From positions 372,001-436,000 of the forward strand of contig CDRNVI010000039.1 of the NCBI GenBank assembly GCA_977017575.1: a stretch of 64,000 nt of DNA, in the 5' to 3' direction. The notes under the pieces were generated by a model. That model did no database searches and was not told where the DNA came from. It saw only the letters and a program-made list of their open reading frames with translations. This document shows, one piece after another, positions 38,614 through 48,200 of the stretch. This DNA is from Paramoeba atlantica (lineage: Eukaryota; Discosea). The position numbers and the translations under genes are program-made. Position 1 is the first letter of the stretch; the number at the start of each line of letters is the position of its first letter.

Positions 38614-39414
38614 TTACTGTATAATATCTCTTGACGAGAAAAGCGTTTGTTTCCGTTTGAGACGCAGTACGGCAACCCAAAAGGCAAGACTCTTGTCTTT
38701 GTTCGTTCCTGAATCAATATCTTCGGCGTCACAAGTAGGTATTTCGAGTTGGGCTGTAATTTCAGCCACAAAGCTGCCACCGATGGATGGATCACGTGGT
38801 AACTTTCCGCCTGTGTGTCGTGATACGGAAACAACACTTCCTAGTGAACCGCATGACGGAGAACCCCTCTTACCAATATACCCATCAATGCGCTGATTTG
38901 TGGATGAAACAGATGTAAAACGCTCATACACGTATTGCTTCATTTCATGATCCACAGTAACACGGTACCCATTTCTATAAAACACCAATTGTGGCGCGCG
39001 ATTCATAGACGAATACGTTTCTGACTTCTCCGTCCCTGATGGTAAGTGACCCATTTCCAGATGAAGAGGACGACGTGGTGAACCTAGTTTGAGCCCAAAT
39101 GATTCTGGACAAATAGGCAAAGCTGGTAAAACTCGAGATAAGAATTTTAGTCTCGGCGGCCGTAGTCGACCATCGTATGCCACGCGATGACCCACAAGAC
39201 AAGCGCTTACGCCGATCGTTATTCTCCTAACGTCTTCAAAGAAATTCATGGTGTTAACTTTGCACGAGTTACATACGTTAAACGGTTGAATCTCGGTTGA
39301 AATATTTGTGTCAACAACTGCGCCAGTAAGCGAGCGACGTACACGACTATCTAGCAGTCCCGCAAATATCGGAAGACATGAATCACATATTTGGGCTAGA
39401 CACCCGCATCCCAT
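38614..39414 (-). CDS. DUF523/TudS-like protein with possible lipid-modified N-terminus
   Basis: 266 residues. The core from about residue 60 is DUF523: ITIGVSACLVGHRVAYDGRL, LPICPESFGLKLGSPRRPL, RVTVDHEMKQYV, YIGKRGSPSCGSLG. Members studied in bacteria are 4Fe-4S thiouracil desulfurases (TudS), and the cysteines in SACL, CPE and SPSCG are the cluster ligands, all kept. Before it, the first 55 residues begin MGCGCLAQICDSC. Gly2 with Cys3 and Cys5 is the usual signal for myristoylation plus palmitoylation, so the protein may sit on a membrane or flagellum. An alternative start at Met56 (39249) would remove this part and leave a plain DUF523. Function in this organism is unknown. Confidence 0.8.
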   Translation of the reverse strand: MGCGCLAQICDSCLPIFAGLLDSRVRRSLTGAVVDTNISTEIQPFNVCNSCKVNTMNFFEDVRRITIGVSACLVGHRVAYDGRLRPPRLKFLSRVLPALPICPESFGLKLGSPRRPLHLEMGHLPSGTEKSETYSSMNRAPQLVFYRNGYRVTVDHEMKQYVYERFTSVSSTNQRIDGYIGKRGSPSCGSLGSVVSVSRHTGGKLPRDPSIGGSFVAEITAQLEIPTCDAEDIDSGTNKDKSLAFWVAVLRLKRKQTLFSSRDIIQ

Positions 39415-40060
39415 TTGTTTTTGCTATCTTACTTTTTTTTAGGACAACATAGTATCGACATCGTCAACCGTAAGCAACGGCAAAATCAGAGCTCCTCTGA
39501 GTGCGGTTTACGATGACATAAAATCATTGCGACATCAATGTCTAAACGTGCCTATGTAAATTCGTCAGGGAGAAATTAAATCTTTTTCATTTCGGACACT
39601 GCAGTCGAATATATTTAACTTGTATCTAATGGCACAATCGTACCATTTGATACACTGCTTATGGTTGTACGCAAAAGTGTAAATGGAAAGGACGAGAGAA
39701 TTCAAAACTAGAGATTGATATTATAAGTCTAAAAGCGAACAATTTATTAGAAGGTGAATCAGTCAGAGTCGTTCATTTAATTCTTACCTCTCTCCTTATA
39801 TTAAGAACCCTTCCACGGCATAAAAAACTAAGTAAAAAAAATAAATGCATAGAAAATACTAAAGCTATGAAAGAAACCGAGAATATTAGAACACTTATTT
39901 TGAGAAATACTAAGAATGAAACTTATTTTCAGATATTTTATCATATTATAGCCATAGTCATCTATCATACTAACATCATTATTAAAGGATCAATCAGTAA
40001 ATAGCCCAACACTATATTTATGACACGCATACATGAAGAAACAAAATCCAAAGGACGCAA
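39415..40060. other. Intergenic, no gene seen
   Basis: About 650 AT-rich bases. The stretch from 39750 to 39990 has long A/T-rich runs but no gene or RNA that I recognise. Confidence 0.45.
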
Positions 40061-41842
40061 CTATGGAGTCAAATCCTCGGGATGCGCAATGACACTGTTT
40101 TTGATTCCATAGAAAACGTATAACACGAACCCAATCACACACCACACAGAGAACCGCACCCATGTTGACCACGGAAGATTGATGAGCAGAAAAACATTGA
40201 ACAACATGGCCAACAGCGGAATATACGGCGACCACGGCACGCAGAAACTCATTTTCTCCGAAACCCGCTGCGGCAACAGCGCCAACAGGGCCGTACAGTA
40301 CACCATCACCGCCAGTCCCACCCCGAGGACACTGTAGAACGCCCGCCCGGCGCTATCCCCGTAGCACACATACACCACACACACCACCACCGCGGCCCCC
40401 GTGTAGAGCGTAATCAGCACACACGAGGCGGCGTAGGAGGAGGTGGGCCAGCCCCAGAGCCGGACCCCCCCACGGGCCCGGTCCACCGCGGGCAGCGCGC
40501 TCCCCGCGAACGGCACCCACGCGTTCGGGTCCTCGATCCGCGAGAGCTGGGCGCGGGTGTGGGGGTCGACCGCGCTGCGGGCCTTGGAGGGGTCCGAGGG
40601 CTTCGTCGGTCCCGCGGCACACTCCTCATCGTACTCTCGGTAGCGCAGGACGAGGACGGAGGCACACACCGCGGCGTAGCACATGAGTGTGCCGAGCGAC
40701 ATGAGATTGGCCAGGGAGACGTAGGGGAAGATCATGGCGAGTAGGGCGGCGAGGAGGCCGGTGGCCCAGGCGGAGACGTGGGGGGTGCGGAACCGGGGGT
40801 GGACCTTGCTGAACATCTTGGGGAGGAGCCCGTCACTGGCAATGGCGTACGCGATGCGCGGCATCGGGACTACGCCCATGAGGAGACTGCTGAAACACCC
40901 ACAAACGGCCCCCACCGCGATGACGTTCTTCGCCCAGTGGACGTTGTGGGCGGAGAAGGCGGTGGCAAGGGGAGCGTTGACGTCAATCTGGTTGTAGGGC
41001 TGGAGCATGGAGATAATGAGACCGGAGGCCATGTAGCCTACGCAGCAGATGCAGAGTGAGCTGACAATGGCGAGGGGGAGATCTCGTTTGGGATTCTTTG
41101 CCTCTTCCGCGGTGGTGGCAATGGCGTCGAATCCTACGTAACAGAAGAAGGAGATGGCCGCACCTTCAAAAACGCCTCGTACTCCGTACGGGCTGAAGTT
41201 GGCCGTGAAGTTCGTCGTGTCGGCGTAGAAGGAACCCAAGATGACGGTGAACAGAATCACACAACAATTTAACCCCGTCAAGGTGTTATTCATCGTGGCA
41301 GATTCCTTGACTCCGCACATCACAACCAGTGTCAACAGCAAGATAAAACCGGCGGAGACAAAGTCGGGGTAGGGTGAAAGTTCGGAGGAGAGATTCCAGC
41401 CGAGGTTGTTTAACATTGCTTCGTGAATCCGATTGTTTGCCAGAGCATTCAAGTAGTTCACAAGACCTTTCGCCACGGCAGAGGTGCCAATGATGTATTC
41501 CAGAAGGAGCTGCCATCCCGCAAACCACGCCATTCCTTCTCCCATGGTCACGAAGCTGTACTCGTACACAGACCCGGCCCGTGGCACGCGCGCGGCAAAT
41601 TCAGAGTAGCATAGTGCACTTAAAATGCTCGCCAGTCCCGCAAGAAAAAAAGAAATGACAATGGAGGGTCCCGTCGACTCGTGTGCAATAACTCCTAAGA
41701 GCGTGTACACGCCTGTACCCAGAGTCGCGCCAATACCAACAAAGATAAGGTCGACTAACGTGAGAACTCGTTTAAGTTCCGTCCCGAGAGAGTGTTCGTG
41801 ACCCAAAGGTTTGCGACGAAGAAGTTTTTGGGAAAGGGACAT
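40061..41842 (-). CDS. Cationic amino-acid transporter (CAT/SLC7-type APC permease)
   Basis: 593 residues from the ATG at 41840-41842; the frame further upstream opens with TTG and adds 14 residues not needed. Typical CAT order: LLRRKPLG, LVDLIFVGIGATLGTGVYTL (TM1, GxGxGxG-like substrate loop), SIVISFFLAGLASILSALCY, FAARVPRAGSVYEYSFV, and FWAGWQLLLEYIIG-like TM4. About 12-14 membrane segments follow, with a cytosolic loop rich in Asp/Arg around 40450-40660 and a C-terminal four-helix group. It should import Arg/Lys-type amino acids at the plasma or vacuolar membrane. The middle third (40350-41150) is much more GC-rich than the flanks, so codon use differs from the neighbours. Confidence 0.92.
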   Translation of the reverse strand: MSLSQKLLRRKPLGHEHSLGTELKRVLTLVDLIFVGIGATLGTGVYTLLGVIAHESTGPSIVISFFLAGLASILSALCYSEFAARVPRAGSVYEYSFVTMGEGMAWFAGWQLLLEYIIGTSAVAKGLVNYLNALANNRIHEAMLNNLGWNLSSELSPYPDFVSAGFILLLTLVVMCGVKESATMNNTLTGLNCCVILFTVILGSFYADTTNFTANFSPYGVRGVFEGAAISFFCYVGFDAIATTAEEAKNPKRDLPLAIVSSLCICCVGYMASGLIISMLQPYNQIDVNAPLATAFSAHNVHWAKNVIAVGAVCGCFSSLLMGVVPMPRIAYAIASDGLLPKMFSKVHPRFRTPHVSAWATGLLAALLAMIFPYVSLANLMSLGTLMCYAAVCASVLVLRYREYDEECAAGPTKPSDPSKARSAVDPHTRAQLSRIEDPNAWVPFAGSALPAVDRARGGVRLWGWPTSSYAASCVLITLYTGAAVVVCVVYVCYGDSAGRAFYSVLGVGLAVMVYCTALLALLPQRVSEKMSFCVPWSPYIPLLAMLFNVFLLINLPWSTWVRFSVWCVIGFVLYVFYGIKNSVIAHPEDLTP

Positions 41843-42163
41843 GGGACCAAAAATTATATGAACTTGTGGCAAAGGCTTGACCAATTATGTTTTTGTATAC
41901 TGCAAATCTTTTCAAATAAAGAAGCATTATTTGGGAGAAGAAATGCAACAGATCTCAGGCTTTCACTCGAAAGGTGATTTTTCTCGGTATTAAATCAATA
42001 ACTAAGTCAAGAAATCTCAAAAAAAGTAAGAACCTTGTAACAAAAAATGTGACAAAAGCATGAATGTTAATTATTATGCGATAGTATGTCAATTTGTACT
42101 GTGCTTTGAACACGCACTTAATATCTTTATTAACCGATATACTTGAGAGTTTATTCACCTTCA
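41843..42163. other. Intergenic, no gene seen
   Basis: About 320 AT-rich bases between the permease and NOP2 genes. A minus-strand frame (41955-42164, 69 codons) is low-complexity and Ile/Phe-rich, not convincing. Confidence 0.4.
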
Positions 42164-43672
42164 CTATTTTAGAACCTTTTCCCCCTTAATAGAACGTCTT
42201 TTTCGATGTTCATTGTTGTCATTGGTCTTCTGTAAACCATTTGAATCATTTGATGTATGTTCGAGTTTCAGCAATTTACAAACAAAAAAACCGTCCATGT
42301 TATGTAAATGAGGAAAATATCTTCGACATTTAGTGACAGAGGAATGTAAGCGATATTGTCGCATTTTGTCAAACCCCGGACGCCCAAATTTCAACTCGGA
42401 TTCCATAATTTGAACGTTCCTTTTTTTCAGCGCGTAATTCGCAACTTGTTCATTTTCTTCAAACAGAACACTGCACGTCGAATAAACGATCGTACCACCA
42501 ACCTTGCAGCAATCGATTGCAGCAAGTAGCAATTCTTTTTGTATTACAGTTGCATAATCTAAGTCTTCTTGCGTTTTAGAAGCTCTTATAGACCGATCTC
42601 GCGATATTACACCTGTTCCTGTACATGGCGCATCAAGTAATACCTTGTCGAAAAAATTTAGATACATTTTCGGGTATTTTCTTCCATCCATGGAAGTGAT
42701 TGCAACTCTAGAGCATCCCATGCGGTGCAGATTAGCTTGTAGAGATTTACATCGAGCCCGGGATGCATCATTTGCAAACAGCATTCCACTATCACCCATT
42801 AATTGTACAATAAAGGACGACTTTCCACCGGGAGCTGCTGCAAGGTCAAGAACCTTCTCGTTCGGCTGAGGATCCAGTGTGATAACTGGAAGGAAAGAAA
42901 CTGCACTCTGCAACATGTAATGACCAGCAAGATACTCCGCTGTTGCCCCGACTGCAACTTTGCTCTCGAATACTTGTAGCCCCACATTAGTCCATTTTTC
43001 CAGGGCTTGAAGGTGCACACCCCGTTGAGCGAGGGCGTGTGACACTTCTCGACGTCGCGACTTTAAAGTATTGACTCGTAGTGTGACTGGCCTCTCCTTT
43101 TCATTGGCCTCGATGAACTCAACGACTTCTGATGGTGGCAAAATTTCCAGCAGCTTACGTGTCAAAAACTCGTTGTAATCGTACAGTCGACAAACATCTT
43201 TTACTAGCACATCAATGTATTCTTTTCGCTGATGTTCTAATGATCTTTCGCTCTTGAAGTTTGCCAGTACATGTAGCACAGCAGATATACGCCTTTTAGT
43301 ATTTTCAATAGTTCCTGTGGTATCAGCTTTTTTGTCAGCGCTTAAAACGTGAGTCGGCAAAGTAGAAAGGGGCTTTGCTTCACTTTTTTCATTAACCACG
43401 CTAAAAATATCCACCTTTTCATCCCGCATGATGTCCTCATCTATGTTGCTAGAAAAGTCATCCCTCTGTTGTTTCTGTAGCATGTCATGTACGCGTTGAG
43501 CCTTATGTTCAAATGTTTCACATTCTTCGGACGCAGAATCAGTAGAATCCTCTTCGTTCATATCTTCCCTCTGAGGGATTTCACTCGTTGCTATTTCCTC
43601 TATTGAGGAGGTGCCCGAGATAAGCTCGGATACACGGATTCGAGGAACTCTTTTTCGTTTTGAGTGAGTCAT
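42164..43672 (-). CDS. NOP2: NOP2-type rRNA m5C methyltransferase (NSUN1)
   Basis: 502 residues from the ATG at 43670-43672 (the frame is open six codons more, but from TTG). Nop2 methylates 25S/28S rRNA and is needed for large-subunit assembly in the nucleolus. The N-terminus is acidic and basic by turns, as in Nop2. Then come LRVNTLKSRR, the SAM site VLDLAAAPGGKSSFI, FANDASRARCKSLQANLHRMG, LLDAPCTGTGVISRD (PC motif), a second catalytic TC in IVYSTCSVLFEENEQV, and HNMDGFFVCKL at the end. Every family signature is present. The upstream 150 residues and last 30 are lineage-specific. Confidence 0.95.
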   Translation of the reverse strand: MTHSKRKRVPRIRVSELISGTSSIEEIATSEIPQREDMNEEDSTDSASEECETFEHKAQRVHDMLQKQQRDDFSSNIDEDIMRDEKVDIFSVVNEKSEAKPLSTLPTHVLSADKKADTTGTIENTKRRISAVLHVLANFKSERSLEHQRKEYIDVLVKDVCRLYDYNEFLTRKLLEILPPSEVVEFIEANEKERPVTLRVNTLKSRRREVSHALAQRGVHLQALEKWTNVGLQVFESKVAVGATAEYLAGHYMLQSAVSFLPVITLDPQPNEKVLDLAAAPGGKSSFIVQLMGDSGMLFANDASRARCKSLQANLHRMGCSRVAITSMDGRKYPKMYLNFFDKVLLDAPCTGTGVISRDRSIRASKTQEDLDYATVIQKELLLAAIDCCKVGGTIVYSTCSVLFEENEQVANYALKKRNVQIMESELKFGRPGFDKMRQYRLHSSVTKCRRYFPHLHNMDGFFVCKLLKLEHTSNDSNGLQKTNDNNEHRKRRSIKGEKVLK

Positions 43673-43690
43673 TAAAAAATACTGTACCAA

Positions 43691-44120
43691 TTAATGATGA
43701 TTAAAGCTAATTAGTCATTTTGGGTTATATCAAAAATCATTTTTTTTAGAAATCAGTTTACGCCCAAAAATATCTTCGTAGAGCGCCCTACCGGCCGAGT
43801 AAAAAATTTGACATTTTTTTAATTTGGTCCTTCGAGCTCGAAAAAAAAGTCGGACCAATATTTATGTGGACCAACTTTATTGGGGCCAATTTTTTCGTGC
43901 AATGAAACTAGAAAATATATTTTCCTATTAAAATTACTTGACGCTATTTTCATACTTATCATATTAATACACGCACAATGGTAGTCATTTGGTACTTTAA
44001 AATATTAAGAATGTTTGTTTCATTGATATTTTTGAATGTTGATTTACTTCTTCCTTCTTTCTTTCTTCCGTCCTTCTTTCTTCCTTCACTTACTCCTACA
44101 CGCACTAATAATCTAATTGG
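43691..44120. other. Intergenic with long pyrimidine tract
   Basis: From 44042 to about 44100 the plus strand is nearly pure C/T (ttcttccttctttctttcttccg...), a simple repeat of TTCC/TTTC words at the edge of the pogo-like fragment. 43740-43980 holds AT-rich sequence and a duplicated gaccaa/aatttttt pattern (43850-43895). No gene seen. Confidence 0.6.
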
Positions 44121-45015
44121 CTAATCTACCGAATCTATGCGGCGCCGTGAGAACCACTGATAATTGTTATGTGCAACTCTTTTTTTATGAAGTCGTCTTC
44201 GATGCATACGTTTTCTTTCTTCCGCTGAGTGATAAGAAACTCGCGTCTCCTTTGGAGGACGACCCATTTTTGTTACAAGAACATAATCCAGGGCTTCACC
44301 GCGATGATCTGTATCCACATTTTCATGTATTGTATCAGTCGGTGTGGCCAATGTGTTAATGGGTTCGTTCATATCACCATTTTCTGAGTCACCGACGATA
44401 ACAGTTGAGACTTTTTGAGCTTCCGAGAGTTCTTCTGCAGACAGCGTCTGAATCAAAGAGTCGTAAATAACCTCATAATTCGTATTGCCATAAACCGCGC
44501 GTAAAATACCTGTTACGCCAAACGATTTTAGTATAGTTGAAGGAGTTAATGAGGAAAGAGCGACAGAAAGCTGATGATATTTCAAGGTTCTTAGAACTGG
44601 GATTGATGTAGTTAATATGCGTGCCGTGCATTCTTCAATAGATGTCGTGGCATCAGCGTACACACCCTGTACCCATTTTCTCCATGTGCGGTCAAAATTT
44701 TTCTTCATATTCGCTATTATGTAATGGTCGCAAGGTTGAAAGACGTGCGTCATTTTAGCGGGAACGTACAGCGTACTACAGTTAAATGCTTGAAGTGAGA
44801 GAGTGCTTGTGTGCTGTGGTGCCTTGTCCAAGAGAAGCAGAGCAGGAGAATTCGGCTCTGATAACCCAGATCTTACGTCAGTGAGAACCTTCTCAAATTC
44901 ATTTACAACCTCTGCCTCTCCCTTCTTTATGGTGTCCGGGGTAGGGTGGATCCAGCAGGGTGAGAAAAGAGGGGCCCCCCCCTCTATCCTCGATTTGGGC
45001 ACAAATCACGGTGCC
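44121..45015 (-). mobile_element. pogo/Tigger-like (DDE_1) transposase remnant
   Basis: Minus-strand frame 44121-45002 (293 codons) opens with GTG, not ATG. ALLLLDKAPQHTS is the second catalytic Asp of the DDE_1 family (LIVDNCPAH in pogo), and MTHVFQPCDHYIIANMKKNF matches the T..LQP.D......K of Tigger/pogo. The tail is basic with RRRLHKKR. The first Asp is not in the frame. Another frame upstream (through a run of G near 44985) reads GTVICAQIEDRGG, similar to the preceding strand, so the copy is frameshifted there. The N-terminal DNA-binding part is gone or beyond recognition. TIRs were not found. Confidence 0.75.
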
Positions 45016-45059
45016 TAAAAACGTAGGTCCCGGTTGTAGGTCCCGGGGACTCGAACCCA

Positions 45060-45122
45060 GGTAGTCCAGTTGTTAAGACCTGCCGTTCATAATCAGGTGG
45101 TCACAGGTTCGACTCCCGGCAG
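45060..45122 (+). tRNA. tRNA-like sequence (CAU anticodon position), probably a tRNA pseudogene or SINE head
   Basis: An A-box-like tagtccagttgttaag with a D stem GTC/GAC is followed after the anticodon position by TTCATAA (Thy33, CAT, A37) and a perfect B box GGTTCGACTCC (45106-45116). Stem pairing is poor: the anticodon stem fits only in a shifted register (acctg/caggt with an 11-base loop), the T stem has two mismatches, and the acceptor arm has no partner upstream. On the opposite strand, ggactcgaaccc at 45047-45058 is also a B-box complement. It may be a degenerate tRNA, a SINE head or part of a tRNA-derived repeat; a working tRNA is unlikely. Confidence 0.35.
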
Positions 45123-45283
45123 TTATATTTTCAGCCATACGCGACGCCGTTAGTGGGAAGCCATTTGCGAAGCCGGTTTACCAACAACCACCGCTTTTTT
45201 ACGAAGCAGCTACCACACCGACATTACCTGTAACTTTATTTTTTGTGAAGGGTAGGGGTGCCTGAAATGACAATTGTGATCAT

Positions 45284-48200
45284 TCAACTTTTGTTCAGGC
45301 TATTCAATGGGCCGAATACATGTGCTGTGCGAGGAATACGCAACTTGTGCTTAAAAAAATAGAAAGGAAAGTGAAAATTAATGGCAGCGATTGCAGCCAT
45401 TTTTTCAGCCACAACGCTGTCGAACGAATGAAAGCTTATTGACAAACATAACTTCTCATTATTGGTTTCGTTTCGAGCAAAGAGGAGGACTCGGTGACGA
45501 CTTGATTCTTTACTACTATCAGTCTTTTTTACCGTGTCTAAATCTAGTCCTAATTCATAGCGTACGATATATCGTAAAAGCTCGACATCATTGTCTTTCA
45601 CAGAACTTGGCGAATAACAATGGTTTTTTTCAAGATCTTGGAAACATTTCATTGCCGCCCTGTTTCGTTTTAGAAGGGCGCCGTATGAGTGCATCAGACT
45701 CATTGGCAAAGAACGACTCGAATGTGAAAACATTTTTGCACCATTCTCTCTACGTAGGGTTACACGGACAAAGCTTCCTTTCATACGACTGATTGATTCC
45801 TTTAGCGTATAACCGTATCCACTAGCGGTTGCCTCACGCATAAGCTGCAAAGTATTTACCCTGTCCGAGGATGGAATTTCCATAGACGGATAATTTGGCC
45901 AGTGAACGGAACAAGTAGAAGAAAACATGTAGAAAAACCTAGCCATGTGATTCTTTGCCATTCTAAGTGTTAAAGTACGCAGGGTTTGTCCAAGTGAATT
46001 TCCCCGCTCGTGACCCAAACCAAAGCATCCATCAGAGCCACATATATAAATATGCAATACAGAATCAGAGTGCCTACTAGATTTCACTTTTAAACCGATA
46101 TCACATCCGAAATGGTAAAGCATCATGTGTCTAAGAGCCCCTATGTTACAAAATTCTGATGAGATCTGCAGTCTCGTCCTTATTTCGTGCCTCATGTGTT
46201 CTGAGAGCTCACTATTGGGATCTGCTACCTTTTCGAAAAGTTGTATCAAGCAACTAATCGGACTTGGGCCCTTCGCATGAAGCAAACAATTGTTTGTCGT
46301 TGAATTAGTCAGCAAATCGCACTTTTTATCAGTGTGCGGTATCGCGGTAATTTGTGCTGTATATTCTCCACCTTCAGTATCTTGCGTAAGTTTAAATGAA
46401 ACAGATTGCTGCACAAATCGGGCAAAAATTTCTAATACAATCGAAAGTGTACAGGAAACTTTCGGCTTGGGCCAAATGTGTAAAATAGAGGAAGGATCAT
46501 ATGCGTTCTGAAATCTAATGAAATTTAACGGTATGCCACGTATATCAAAAAATGTTTCGCAACGTCGCTCAAACCATTGCATGAAACAAGACCGACAAAA
46601 ATCCATCAATGCATACGTGGTCGCTATTCGCCGTTTTTTCGCGTAGACTGGAGGAAGCTCGTGGCTATGATTATTTTGGCCAAACAACGTAATTTGAACG
46701 CACCACAGGCGAATACTTGTATCATATTTTCGTTTGACCCATAATTCCATTCCAAGTTCGTTTTTCACCACGTGTTTCATAAAATAAAGTTCACCCGCAT
46801 GAAAACGTGTTACGTTGCCCTTCAATAACGTTGCTTCTGCGGCGATGATGCGTTGCTGCATTGAAGAAAAATCTGGATGTTTCAAGAGTTGACGATATTG
46901 GCGCAATAGTGAGGCTAGCGCACCATGGTAGGAGCTCTGCGAAAGTTGGTCGTTCCCTTTACATAATTTGACATTCTTTTCTGATTCACAATAAAATTCA
47001 GTAATTGGTTCCCCTAAGCATGTGGCAAAAGAATCTCTTAATGTTTGCAACATACAGGATGAACTCGGCTTAGGCAGAAAGCTATGAGAATCGTAATTTG
47101 AAATAATAGAAGAGAACCAACCATCCTTGGTTAATTCAGGAAGAAGTTCTCGAATCAGAGCTGCATATACTTTGTTTACGCACTGTTCATGACTGAGTCC
47201 GTGCTCGCGGGCAAGACAATGCAGCGGATTTAACATAGTAGCTGTAAGTGCAGAAGTGGATTTTAGCGTAATGTAGCGATCCGTTGCCTTTGCAGCATTA
47301 TCAGGCACATGTTTTTCTGCATTCAGGACGGCGAAACCTTCATATCCAGGCCTATCCAGTGCGAAATTTACCACGATTTCGAAACGTATACCATAAATTC
47401 GCCAAATTAGACCTTCTACCAATACTTTAAAAGTTTTATCGCAACGCACTGGTGGCAAAATCCATGGTGTTAACAAAAAGTTGGTGCCCGAATTTGATGG
47501 GGATTTAACTGTGTTCATATAGGCCTTCGAGAGCAAAGTGAGTGTCAGTCGATGGGCGGAATGCTCGCTTTCAACTTCGTAATAAGTTTTGGCATCAATG
47601 TCCTTCAAAGTGACTTTACAACGTTGAGGGATATTTATGTTGGGAGTATTTTGAGCGTCCGTACTGCCGCTTGGAAGAGCGGAATCATATGACACAGAAA
47701 CTTCATGCTTTAGCTGGGATTTCAACTGACTAAGGATTGAAAATGATTGAGCTTCATAATCGCCTTTTAAGCACGAATCGTCGTTTCTCGATGCGCTAAT
47801 AGCGTTTAGTTCACTGTTATCTTCCTGTGTAGATAAAAATGTTTCCGATTTAAACTGAAGCTGTATTACCTCTGCGGCGCCGCGCATAAAAGTTTTACTT
47901 GAGTCTGTTCCTATCCACAGAGAAAGAGTGTTTCGGCCTTTCATAAAACTCCAAAAAGTGAGAGTGCAGAAAGCAATGCTAATTTGTGCTTCCTTGAAAA
48001 TGACACCACATTTTTCCAGCATTATTTTTGTGGTTTCAAAGTCAGAGCATATAAGTTTGTTGCATTTCTCTATCAATCCAGTTAGCCTTTCAACGGCAAA
48101 GACGTTTCCCATTTCTGAGTAAAGTAACTTCAAGAGCTGCAGACATGCAATAAATTTGTTTGAAGCACTTGTTTGCAGATGCGATTTCAAGTCACCGGAT

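Noticed and set aside
44121-45002. Pogo-like frame as a host gene on the minus strand
   Set aside because: It carries DDE_1 motifs, starts with GTG and is frameshifted upstream; assigned to a transposon remnant, hence not counted among host genes.
45000-45060. A complete tRNA gene on the minus strand using the second B box
   Set aside because: No matching A box, anticodon stem or acceptor pair could be drawn upstream of it.
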